NCBI GenBank assembly: GCA_019187495.1
Contig: JABAQN010000029.1
Coordinates: 93,358 to 157,357, forward strand
Reading direction: 5' to 3'
DNA from: Steroidobacteraceae bacterium
GTDB lineage: Bacteria; Pseudomonadota; Gammaproteobacteria; Steroidobacterales; Steroidobacteraceae
DNA length: 64,000 nt
Part shown: positions 41,257 through 49,143 of the stretch, piece by piece
Layout: each line of letters starts with the position of its first letter
How positions within the stretch are numbered: the first letter of the stretch is position 1
The notes under the pieces: model-generated
Told to the model about the DNA's origin: nothing
The model's database searches: none
Seen by the model: the letters and a program-made list of their open reading frames with translations, nothing else
Made by a program: the position numbers and the translations under genes

Positions 41257-42213
41257 TCATATCACAGAGAGTTCCCTCGAATTGCCGAGGCGCGCCACCC
41301 AGCCGGCGTCCGCGGCCGGCGCGAACGGCTCCACTTTTTCCAATGATAACGCGGACTTGAGCCATGTCAGCTGCCGCTTCGCGAGCTGTCGCGTCGCGGC
41401 AATCGAGCGCCGGGCTGCCACCTCGAGAGGGCATTCGCCGGCGAGGTGCTGCCAGAGTTGGCGGTAACCCACCGCGCGGATCGCGGGGTGCTCCAGCGTC
41501 AGGTCACCGCGCTCGTAGAGACGCCGCACTTCATCGAGGAAGCCGGCCGCCATCATCGCCTCGAATCGCCGCGCGATGCGCGCGTGAAGGACAGTGCGAT
41601 CACCCGGCACGAGCGCGAAACCGTGGAATGCGAAGCCTGTCGCCGTGCGCGCGGGTGCCGCCTGCCACTGCGATATCGGGGTGCCTGTCATGTAGTAGAC
41701 CTCGAGCGCGCGCTGGATGCGTTGCCGGTCATGGGCATGAATGCGCGCGGCGGCGCCGGGATCGAGCCGGGCAAGTTCCGCGTGCAACGCCGGCCAGCCA
41801 TCGCGCGCGGCGCGCGCATCGATTTCGCCGCGCAGCGCCGCGTCGGCCCGCGGCAGCGTCGCCATGCCGAGGAGCAGCGCGCGGATGTAGAGCATCGTGC
41901 CGCCGACCACGACGGGCAGCCGACCGCGTGCATGGATGTCGCGGATGGCAGCGGTCGCGTCGCGGACGAACTCGCCCGCCGAATAGCTCTGTGACGGATC
42001 GCGCAAGTCGAGCAGGTGGTGCGGCACGCGCGCGCGCGCCGCGGCGTCGGGCTTGGCCGTGCCGATGTCGAGCCCGCGAAACACCTGCGCGGAATCACAG
42101 CTCACGATTTCGATCGGCCGGCGCTGCGCGAGGGCGAGCGCCCAGTCACTTTTGCCGACGCCGGTGGGACCGGTCAGCACGACGACCGGCACACTGCGCG
42201 CGTCAGCGGCCAC
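41257..42213 (-). CDS. miaA: tRNA dimethylallyltransferase
   Basis: A 318-aa enzyme that adds a dimethylallyl group to A37 of tRNAs reading UNN codons. P-loop GPTGVGKS is about residue 15-22, with [18 protein letters not shown] and [12 protein letters not shown] following. GTG at 42213 is chosen because it leaves the usual 14 residues before the P-loop; GTG at 42192 is possible. It overlaps the mutL end by 11 nt. Confidence 0.95.
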   Translation of the reverse strand: MAADARSVPVVVLTGPTGVGKSDWALALAQRRPIEIVSCDSAQVFRGLDIGTAKPDAAARARVPHHLLDLRDPSQSYSAGEFVRDATAAIRDIHARGRLPVVVGGTMLYIRALLLGMATLPRADAALRGEIDARAARDGWPALHAELARLDPGAAARIHAHDRQRIQRALEVYYMTGTPISQWQAAPARTATGFAFHGFALVPGDRTVLHARIARRFEAMMAAGFLDEVRRLYERGDLTLEHPAIRAVGYRQLWQHLAGECPLEVAARRSIAATRQLAKRQLTWLKSALSLEKVEPFAPAADAGWVARLGNSRELSVI

Positions 42214-43987
42214 GCAGGAACAGCTGGTCGAGTTCGGCCAGCGACAGGCGCGTCCAGGTCGGCCGCCCGTGATTGCACTGATCGGCGCGCTCCGTGGCCT
42301 CCATCTGGCGCAGCAGCGCATTCATTTCCGGGATCGTCAGGCGCCGCTGCGCGTGGATGGCGCTGCGGCACGCGAGCGTGCCGAGGAGCCGATGGCCCGG
42401 TTCCTCGAAATGGCGGGAGCCGGTTTCATCGAGCGCATCGCGCGCGACGGCACGCAGCAGTTCGGCGAGATCCGTGCGCGCACCGAGCAGCGCCGGCACC
42501 TGGCGCACCGCGAGGCTCTCCGGCGAGAGCTGCTCGATCCCGAAGCCGAGCGCTGTCCATTCATCGGCGGCGGCGAGCACGGCGGCGACTTCGTGCGCCC
42601 GGAGCGCGACGCGCACCGGCTCGAGGAGTGCCTGCGAGGCGACCACGCCCTGCATCTGTCGCTTGTACTGCTCGTAAAGCACGCGTTCGTGCGCCGCGTG
42701 CATGTCGACGAGCACGAGGCCCGCGCGGTTCTGCGCGAGGATGTAGATGCCGTGCAGTTGCGCGATCGCGGTGCCGAGGGGTTCCGCGGCATCCGGCACG
42801 GCGAGCGCTTCGGCCACGGCCCACGGCGACGCAGTCGCGGAAGCAGCAGGCAACCCGTCGCGGTGGATCGGCGGAAACGGCAACGCGGCGGGTGACGCAA
42901 ACGCGGGTGAGGCAGCTGGCGCGGACTCCGATGTGGACACGATGCCCGGCAGGCCCGTGGTGGCGCCGTGCACGCCGCTCGCACCACCCGGCCGCACCGC
43001 TGCGAGCGTGCGCTCGACCGCGCGAAAGACGAAGTCGTGGATCTGGCGGCTGTCACGAAAGCGCACTTCGAGTTTTGCGGGGTGCGCGTTGACGTCGACG
43101 AGCCGCGGATCGAGCGTCAGGTGCAAGAGGTAAGCCGGGTGGCGCCCGTGGTAGAGCACATCGCGATAGCCGAGGCGAACCGCGCTCATCAGCAGGCGAT
43201 CGCGCACGTGGCGGCCATTCACGAACCAGTATTGCGTGTCGGGCTGGGCGCGTGCGGCGGTCGGCGCACCGATCCAGCCCTCGACCGCGACCGGGCCGGC
43301 CGCGTGCGCGAGCGGCAGCGCGCGTTCGAGGAACTCGGCGCCGAGCACCGCTTCCACGCGTCGCGCCGTGTCTTCGCCCTGCACGAGGGCCGGCACGTCG
43401 AGCAGCGTGCGCCCGCCGCTTCGCAGTCGAAAGGCGACGTCCGGGCGCGACAACGCGAGCCGCTCGACCCAGCGCACAATGTGCCCGGTCTCGGTCGCAT
43501 CGCTGCGCACGAACTTGCGCCGCGCCGGCACGTTGTAGAACAGGTCGCGCACCTCGACCGTCGTGCCGGGCGGATGCGCCGCGGGTCGCACCGGCTCCGC
43601 CCTGCCCCCCTCGATCAGCAGTTCAGAGGCCTGCTCGGCGCCCGCCGGGCGCGACACGATGCGCAACTTCGCCACCGAGCCGATCGAGGGCAGCGCCTCG
43701 CCGCGAAAGCCGAGCGTGCCGACGGACTCGAGGTCGTCGAGGGAGGCGATCTTGCTGGTCGCGTGGCGCGCCACCGCGAGCGGCAGTTCCGCGGCGGGCA
43801 TGCCGGCACCATCGTCACGCACGCGCAACAATCCGACGCCGCCCCGCTCGATGTCGATGTCGACGCGGCTCGCGCCGGCGTCGAGCGCATTCTCGACGAT
43901 CTCCTTGACCGCGGATGCCGGCCGCTCGATGACCTCGCCCGCGGCGATCTGGTCGATGAGTTCACCGGCGAGGACAAGAATCGGCAT
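42203..43987 (-). CDS. mutL: DNA mismatch repair protein MutL
   Basis: A 594-aa GHKL ATPase: IAAGEVIERPASAVKEIVENALDAG, DDGAGM, GFRGEALPSI and the linker-separated C-terminal dimerisation domain. The C-terminal DMHAAHERVLYE, ACRSAIHA and CNHGRPT elements resemble the metal-binding sites of endonuclease-type MutL, with Met in place of Gln in DQHA. It therefore looks more like endonuclease-bearing MutL than the E. coli type. A 72-nt hairpin lies just upstream of it. Confidence 0.95.
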   Translation of the reverse strand: MPILVLAGELIDQIAAGEVIERPASAVKEIVENALDAGASRVDIDIERGGVGLLRVRDDGAGMPAAELPLAVARHATSKIASLDDLESVGTLGFRGEALPSIGSVAKLRIVSRPAGAEQASELLIEGGRAEPVRPAAHPPGTTVEVRDLFYNVPARRKFVRSDATETGHIVRWVERLALSRPDVAFRLRSGGRTLLDVPALVQGEDTARRVEAVLGAEFLERALPLAHAAGPVAVEGWIGAPTAARAQPDTQYWFVNGRHVRDRLLMSAVRLGYRDVLYHGRHPAYLLHLTLDPRLVDVNAHPAKLEVRFRDSRQIHDFVFRAVERTLAAVRPGGASGVHGATTGLPGIVSTSESAPAASPAFASPAALPFPPIHRDGLPAASATASPWAVAEALAVPDAAEPLGTAIAQLHGIYILAQNRAGLVLVDMHAAHERVLYEQYKRQMQGVVASQALLEPVRVALRAHEVAAVLAAADEWTALGFGIEQLSPESLAVRQVPALLGARTDLAELLRAVARDALDETGSRHFEEPGHRLLGTLACRSAIHAQRRLTIPEMNALLRQMEATERADQCNHGRPTWTRLSLAELDQLFLRGR

Positions 43988-44005
43988 GCGCCGATTCTAC
44001 GGAAT

Positions 44006-44077
44006 TGGTGCCGGGTTTTCGGTTGTTCGGTTATTGCCGCCCGGGGCAATAACCGAACAACCGAAAACCCGGCACCA
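44006..44077. repeat. 72-nt hairpin repeat, copy 1 (mutL-amidase gap)
   Basis: Left arm 44006-44038 (33 nt, beginning TGGTGCCGGGTTTTCGG) is perfectly complementary to right arm 44045-44077; the centre is GCCCGG. A second copy of identical total length lies at 56468. The two copies differ within the arms at three positions per arm, each change matched on the other arm. There is no T-run, so it does not look like a simple terminator. It nearly fills the 99-nt gap between two leftward genes. Confidence 0.9.
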
Positions 44078-44086
44078 GCGCCTGGC

Positions 44087-45286
44087 TCAGTCGGCGGCCG
44101 CGAGGCGGCGCAGTTCGGCGAAGTGCGTCCCGTCGGGCGGATTGCGCGTGAAGTAGCTCTGCACGCCCTCGACGATCGCATCGGCGAGCTTGCGTTGCTG
44201 CGCATCGCTGCGCAGCCGCCGCTCATCCGAGGCGTTGGTGATGTAGGCCGTCTCGATCAGCATCGACGGGATGTCCGGCGATTTCAGCACGAGGAAGCCC
44301 GCCTGCTGCACGCGCGGCTTGCGCACCGGGATCACGCCGTCGAACGAGTCGAGCACACGCTCGGCGGCCTGCATGCTCGCCGAGATATTGGCGGATTGCG
44401 ACAGGTCGAGCAGCACCGTCGCGAGCACGTCGTTCTTGTCGCTGAGCGACACGCCGCCGCGCAGGTCGGCCGCGTTCTCGCGCTCGGCGAGCCAGCGCGC
44501 CGCCTCGTCGGTCGCGCCGCGCTCGGACAGCACATAGACCGATGCCCCCGCGACATCGCGGTCGCGCAGCGCGTCGGCGTGCACCGATACGAACATGTCC
44601 GCCTTCGCAGCGCGCGCACGCCGGATACGCTCGCGATGCGCGATGTAGTAGTCGCCGTCGCGGATCAGCACCGCGCGCATGCCCGGCTCCCGATCGATCC
44701 GCGCCGCAAGCTCACGCGCGATCTCGAGCACGACCGTCTTCTCGCGCGTTCCGCCGTGGCCGATCGCTCCCGGATCCTTGCCTCCATGCCCCGCGTCGAT
44801 CGCGATGACGACATCGCGCATGCCCGCCTTCGGTGCATGCGCCGCCGTGACCGCGCGCGGCGGGCCGGCAGCGGCTGCACCCTGCGCCTCCCCCGAACCC
44901 GCGAGGGCGATCACGATGCGATGTCCTCCGTCCACCGACGGGGCCAGACGCGTCACGCGTGGCTCCTCATCCGACGTCGTCTCGATCACGAGCCGCAGCG
45001 TGCCCCCGGGCTGCACGCCCGAACGCACGGCCGTGACCATGCCCTGCGCGCGCGGCAGGCGTACGCCGGCATCGAGCATCGTGTCGGCGAGATCGAGGAC
45101 GACCCGCCGGGGATGGTCGAGCGTGAACAGCTTGTAGGCGGACGGGGCCGACAGGCCGACGACGACGCGCGCGCCCTCGGCACTCACCGCGGCGCGCACT
45201 TCATCGACCCGCGCCGTCTCCCCACGCGCCGCGGCCACCAGCAAGGCCGAAATGAGGAACGCGATGATGGCCGGCCCGGTGCGCAT
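44087..45286 (-). CDS. amiC: N-acetylmuramoyl-L-alanine amidase (AmiC type, AMIN domain)
   Basis: A 399-aa periplasmic amidase that splits peptidoglycan during cell separation. Signal peptide (to about ARG, residue 22) and an AMIN domain (about 28-125; VVVGLSAPSAYKLFTLDHPRRVVLDLADT by position) come first. The Amidase_3 domain has zinc ligands in IDAGHGGKDPGAIG, E in REKTVVLEIA, MFVSVHADA and the catalytic E in the ETAYITN region. The AMIN domain targets it to the septum. A sigma-70 promoter lies right upstream. AmiB versus AmiC naming is uncertain because no LysM is present. Confidence 0.9.
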   Translation of the reverse strand: MRTGPAIIAFLISALLVAAARGETARVDEVRAAVSAEGARVVVGLSAPSAYKLFTLDHPRRVVLDLADTMLDAGVRLPRAQGMVTAVRSGVQPGGTLRLVIETTSDEEPRVTRLAPSVDGGHRIVIALAGSGEAQGAAAAGPPRAVTAAHAPKAGMRDVVIAIDAGHGGKDPGAIGHGGTREKTVVLEIARELAARIDREPGMRAVLIRDGDYYIAHRERIRRARAAKADMFVSVHADALRDRDVAGASVYVLSERGATDEAARWLAERENAADLRGGVSLSDKNDVLATVLLDLSQSANISASMQAAERVLDSFDGVIPVRKPRVQQAGFLVLKSPDIPSMLIETAYITNASDERRLRSDAQQRKLADAIVEGVQSYFTRNPPDGTHFAELRRLAAAD

Positions 45287-45294
45287 GGCGGGTT

Positions 45295-45323
45295 AATGTA
45301 AAGCTGCAAGCCGGCAATATCAA
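45295..45323 (-). promoter_or_regulatory. Predicted sigma-70 promoter for the amidase gene
   Basis: On the minus strand TTGATA (45323-45318) and TACATT (45300-45295) are separated by 17 nt. The start point expected 6-8 nt downstream would fall almost at the ATG (45286), implying a very short or leaderless mRNA. This gives the amidase-mutL-miaA-hfq run an internal promoter separate from tsaE. Confidence 0.5.
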
Positions 45324-45329
45324 TGATAA

Positions 45330-45782
45330 TTAAGGAGATACGCGAAGAAGCTCGACTGCATCCGCGAACCACCGCGTGCCGTGGCCGGTGGCAGCGCGGC
45401 ACCGCACGACATGCGCGGACGGCTCGATCGCGAGCGCGAGGTGCAGATCGGGAGCCGGCAGCGCATCGCCCGCTCGCTCGGGCCACTCGACGATCCACAG
45501 GAACCCGGGGGCATGCAGTTCGCGCAGGCCGAGCGGTTCGAGCTCCTCCGGATCCAGGAGTCGATACAGGTCCGCGTGCACCACGGACAGCGCCGGGAGC
45601 GCATGCACTTCGACCAGCGTGTAGGTGGGACTTCGAATCGGCCCGCCGACGCCGAGCTGCGCGAGCAGGCCGCGCGCCAGGGTCGTCTTGCCGGCGCCGA
45701 GATCTCCCGAAAGATACAGCAGCAGCGGCGCCGCCCCGGGCAACGGCAGGGCCCGGGCCAGCGCCGCGCCGAAGCCGGACAT
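45330..45782 (-). CDS. tsaE: tRNA threonylcarbamoyladenosine synthesis ATPase TsaE
   Basis: A 150-aa ATPase needed with TsaB and TsaD to form t6A37 on tRNAs reading ANN codons. P-loop SGDLGAGKTTLARGLL is about 25-40, with SPTYTLVEVH and HADLYRLLDPEEL following, and VEWPERAGD near the end. Length normal. It follows nnrD by 26 nt. Confidence 0.95.
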   Translation of the reverse strand: MSGFGAALARALPLPGAAPLLLYLSGDLGAGKTTLARGLLAQLGVGGPIRSPTYTLVEVHALPALSVVHADLYRLLDPEELEPLGLRELHAPGFLWIVEWPERAGDALPAPDLHLALAIEPSAHVVRCRAATGHGTRWFADAVELLRVSP

Positions 45783-45808
45783 CGCATCGGCCGAGGGTGC
45801 GGTGAAAG

Positions 45809-47284
45809 TCAGATGTTGACCCAGGTCCGCAGCTCCCCGATCACATCGCGCGCGATCAGGCCGCGCTCGCCGCTGCGCGCGGCCGTGTCACCGGCGAGCG
45901 CGTGCACCAGCACGCCGACGCGTGCGGCGGCGAGCGGATCCCCGAGCTGCGCGAGGATCCCCGCGATCACGCCGGTCAGCACGTCCCCCATGCCGGCGCT
46001 CGCCATGCCGGGATTGCCGCGCTCGCACAGCTGCGGCGTCTCGCCCTCGCGACCGACGAGCGTGCCGGCGCCTTTCAGCACGATCGTGCCGCCGTAGCGG
46101 CGGCAGAGCTGCCCGAGCGCTTCGAGCCGGTCGGCCTGCACAGCCGCGGTCTCGACACCGAGCAGGCGACCCGCCTCGCCCGGATGCGGCGTGAGGATCC
46201 ACGAATCCGCCCGCAGCGACGGATCGTCCGCCAGGATGTTGAGTGCATCGGCATCGACGACGAGCGGCTTGCCGGCCGCGACCGTGACACCGAGGACTTC
46301 CCACGCCCACGCGCTGCGGCCGAGCCCGGGGCCGATCGCGACCACATCCGCCCGCGCAAGGAGCCCGGCGAACTGCTGTACATCGAGCCCGACGACGATC
46401 AGCTCGGGGCAGCCGGCCGAGATCGCCGCGACGTTCTCGGGTGCGACCGCGACCGTGACGAGACCCGCGCCGACACGCAGCGCCGACTCGCCGGCGAGGC
46501 GCACGGCCCCCGGCATTCCGGGGCCGCCACCGACGACCAGCACGTGGCCGAAGCTGCCCTTGTGCGACGTGCGCCGCCGCCGCGGCAGCGCGCGCGCGAT
46601 GTCGGATTCGCTCGCGCGCAGCAGCCGCGGCGCAAATTCCGCCGCAGCGGGTGGTGTGATCCCGAGATCATCGAACTGCAGCGTGCCGACGTGCTCGGGC
46701 CCCTCGCCGATGAACAGGCCGGTCTTCAGGCCGACGAACGTCAGCGTCGCCTCCGCCTGCACGGCGGCCCCGAGCGGTACGCCGCTGTCGGCCGCGAGGC
46801 CCGAGGGCAGATCGAGCGCGAACACGGGGCGCCGCGCCGCGTTGATCGCCTCGATGACCCGCACCGTGTCGGGCCGCAGCGGGCCGCGAGCCCCGATACC
46901 GAGCAGCGCATCGACGATCACCTCCGACGCCGCGAGCACCTCGGGCGCGAATGGCGCGACGACACCGCCACCTGCAACGAATTCTTCGGCGGCGCGCTGC
47001 GCATCGCCCCGCAGCGACTCCACCGGCACGGCCGCGAGCACCGACACCGTGAGCCCGGCGGCGCGCGCGAAGCGCGCGAGCACGTAGCCATCGCCGCCAT
47101 TGTTGCCGCCGCCGCACACGATCGCGATGCGATGCGCGGTCGGCCAGCGCGAGCGCAGCGCGCGCAGGCTCGCCTCGCCCGCACGCTTCATCAACGTATA
47201 GCCCGGCGTGCCGAGCGTCTGGATCGCGTAGTCGTCGAGCGCGCGCACCTGCGCGGCCGAGTAGATCGCCGTGGGAAGGGCCAT
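45809..47284 (-). CDS. nnrD: Bifunctional NAD(P)H-hydrate epimerase/dehydratase
   Basis: A 491-aa repair enzyme converting damaged NAD(P)HX back to NAD(P)H. The N-terminal YjeF_N epimerase domain has VCGGGNNGGDGYVLAR and ALLGIGARGPLR; the C-terminal ADP-dependent dehydratase domain has GSFGHVLVVGGGPGMPGA, LTPHPGEAGRLLG and the GNPGMASAGMGDVLTG active-site loop. ATG at 47284 is chosen where similarity starts. It diverges from queG with only 31 nt between the starts. Confidence 0.93.
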   Translation of the reverse strand: MALPTAIYSAAQVRALDDYAIQTLGTPGYTLMKRAGEASLRALRSRWPTAHRIAIVCGGGNNGGDGYVLARFARAAGLTVSVLAAVPVESLRGDAQRAAEEFVAGGGVVAPFAPEVLAASEVIVDALLGIGARGPLRPDTVRVIEAINAARRPVFALDLPSGLAADSGVPLGAAVQAEATLTFVGLKTGLFIGEGPEHVGTLQFDDLGITPPAAAEFAPRLLRASESDIARALPRRRRTSHKGSFGHVLVVGGGPGMPGAVRLAGESALRVGAGLVTVAVAPENVAAISAGCPELIVVGLDVQQFAGLLARADVVAIGPGLGRSAWAWEVLGVTVAAGKPLVVDADALNILADDPSLRADSWILTPHPGEAGRLLGVETAAVQADRLEALGQLCRRYGGTIVLKGAGTLVGREGETPQLCERGNPGMASAGMGDVLTGVIAGILAQLGDPLAAARVGVLVHALAGDTAARSGERGLIARDVIGELRTWVNI

Positions 47285-47290
47285 CGCGTG

Positions 47291-47298
47291 ATTATACT
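47291..47298. promoter_or_regulatory. Shared -10 region between nnrD and queG
   Basis: ATTATACT reads as TATACT (47293-47298) rightward and TATAAT (47296-47291) leftward. Both genes begin within 31 nt, so each transcript would be leaderless or nearly so. No good -35 is visible on either strand. Candidate only. Confidence 0.3.
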
Positions 47299-47315
47299 GG
47301 TCGCGAGCCTGTGCC

Positions 47316-48389
47316 ATGCCCGATGCCACGACACTCGACGCCGCCGCCACCCGGCGGCAATTGACCGCCGACGCGGCCGAGCTCGGCTTTGCGCACATCG
47401 GTATCACGGGTGTCGATCTCGCGGGCGACGAGCGTCATTTCGAACGCTGGCTCGCATCCGGCCGGCACGGCGAAATGGCCTACATGGCCCGGCACGGCAC
47501 GAAGCGATCGCGACCGGCGGAGCTGTTGCCCGGCACGCGCAGCGTGATCTCGGCCCGGATGGATTACTGGCCGCCCGCGACGCGCGGCGCCTTCGACGTG
47601 CTCGCCGATCCCGACCTCGCCTATGTTTCGCGCTATGCGCTCGGCCGCGACTACCACAAGCTCATGCGCAAGGCGCTCGCGCAGCTCGCCGCCCGCCTCG
47701 AGGCGCGGATCGGCCCGTTCGGCCACCGCGCCTTCGTCGACAGCGCGCCGGTGCTCGAGCGGGCGCTGGCGCGCAACGCCGGGCTCGGCTGGATCGGCAA
47801 GCACACGAATCTGATCGCGCGCGATGCCGGCTCCTGGTTTTTCCTCGGCGAGATCTACACGACGCTCGAACTGCCCCCCGATCCGCCGGCGAGCGCACAT
47901 TGCGGCAGCTGCAGCGCCTGCATTCCGGCCTGTCCCACCGGCGCGATCGTCGCGCCGTACGAACTCGACGCGCGGCGCTGCATTTCCTACCTGACGATCG
48001 AGCTGCACGGCCCGATCCCCGAGCCGCTGCGGCCGCTGCTCGGCAATCGCATCTACGGCTGCGACGATTGCCAGCTCGTGTGCCCGTGGAACAAGTTCGC
48101 GCGCGACGCGCACCACCCGGATTTCCGGGCACGACATGCGCTCGACGCACCGCGCCTCGTGGACCTGTTCGCGTGGAGTGAAGCCGACTTCGATGAGCGG
48201 ATGCGCGGCTCGGCCATCTATCGCATCGGCTATGTGCGCTGGCTGCGCAACATCGCGGTGGCGCTCGGCAATGCGCCCAGGACTCCGGCGACGCTCGCCG
48301 CACTCGCAAGGCGCGCCAACGATGCGCCGGAACTCGTGCGCGAGCACGTCGCCTGGGCGCTCGCGCAGCACGCGGCGCGCCGCGATTGA
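47316..48389 (+). CDS. queG: Epoxyqueuosine reductase
   Basis: A 357-aa cobalamin- and Fe-S-dependent enzyme making queuosine in tRNA from epoxyqueuosine. The catalytic VDSAPVLERALARNAGLGWIGKHTN region, the CGSCSACIPACPTGAI and CDDCQLVCPWN cluster motifs (two [4Fe-4S]) and a C-terminal HEAT-like segment are all present. Divergent from nnrD, a frequent neighbour. Confidence 0.96.
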   Translation: MPDATTLDAAATRRQLTADAAELGFAHIGITGVDLAGDERHFERWLASGRHGEMAYMARHGTKRSRPAELLPGTRSVISARMDYWPPATRGAFDVLADPDLAYVSRYALGRDYHKLMRKALAQLAARLEARIGPFGHRAFVDSAPVLERALARNAGLGWIGKHTNLIARDAGSWFFLGEIYTTLELPPDPPASAHCGSCSACIPACPTGAIVAPYELDARRCISYLTIELHGPIPEPLRPLLGNRIYGCDDCQLVCPWNKFARDAHHPDFRARHALDAPRLVDLFAWSEADFDERMRGSAIYRIGYVRWLRNIAVALGNAPRTPATLAALARRANDAPELVREHVAWALAQHAARRD

Positions 48390-48441
48390 ATCGGCGCGAG
48401 CGCGGCTTTCCCGCGATGCGTCACGCAGCGACGTCCCTGCC

Positions 48442-48502
48442 GTGACAAAGATCAAGGGCGGGCGGGTCGTTGCGCGGGGACAATGCTCGCGCGGACTATA
48501 GA
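48442..48502 (+). promoter_or_regulatory. Candidate FNR-like site and -10 upstream of the copper receptor pair
   Basis: GTGAC-AAAG-ATCAA (48442-48455) matches 8 of 10 fixed FNR consensus positions. A TATAGA box at 48497-48502 puts the site centre about 61 nt before the expected start point, the class I FNR position. OprC/NosA-type receptors are known to be raised in anaerobic conditions. Weak without more examples. Confidence 0.3.
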
Positions 48503-48540
48503 ATCGGCGGCGACGAAATGGTCTGCTCCACCCTCCTCGC

Positions 48541-48963
48541 ATGAATCGTTGCCGGGTCCGTCGCCGTGCTCTGTGGCTGCTGCCGCTGTTCGCGCTGCGT
48601 GCCATCGTGCCCGCGGGGTTCATGCTGTCGGCGCAGCCCGCTGGCCTCGCCATCACGTTGTGCCCAGACGCCTCCGGGCCGTCGTTCGCCGCCGTGGCGC
48701 AGGTCACGGGCGGACCCGAAGCACACGCGCACCACGGCGATCATTCTCAGGATCATTCAAGGCACGCGCGCAGTGACGCGCCGTGCCCGTTCGCCTTCGC
48801 GGGTGGTTGGGCTCCCGGCAGCTTCCCGACCACGCCGGGCGATCCCACCGCCTCTCGCCCATCGTCACCGCAGTATCTTCAATCCCGTCACTGCAGGTTC
48901 GGGCCCGTCGTTGCCGATCGCGCCCGGGCGCCGCCTGCGCTCCCGACCATTCTGGTCGCATAG
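48541..48963 (+). CDS. DUF2946-like His-rich exported protein
   Basis: A 140-aa protein with a signal or anchor (about 10-28, ALWLLPLFALRAIVPAGFML). The AITLCPDASGP cysteine, a His-rich segment (HAHHGDHSQDHSRHARSD, about 61-78) and APCPFAF follow. DUF2946 proteins often precede TonB-dependent copper receptors. The His and Cys content fits metal binding. It lies 180 nt before the receptor start, in the same direction. Confidence 0.7.
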   Translation: MNRCRVRRRALWLLPLFALRAIVPAGFMLSAQPAGLAITLCPDASGPSFAAVAQVTGGPEAHAHHGDHSQDHSRHARSDAPCPFAFAGGWAPGSFPTTPGDPTASRPSSPQYLQSRHCRFGPVVADRARAPPALPTILVA

Positions 48964-49143
48964 CACGCCGGCAGGTCCTGCTCCCCTCCCCGCGGCGCCA
49001 TCGGCGTGCCGGGGGATGCGCCGCCGCGTGCACACCGACCCCTGAATCGCAATGGACTGCCGGTGCCACGCGAATCGCGTGGTGATGAATTTCCATCGCG
49101 GCGCATGCAGCGCAACGGCCTGCATCGCCTGCGGGAGAACTCG

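Noticed and set aside
44006..44077. Reading the hairpin as an ordinary rho-independent terminator
   Set aside because: There is no T-run on either strand, the stem is over 30 bp, and a covarying copy exists at 56468.
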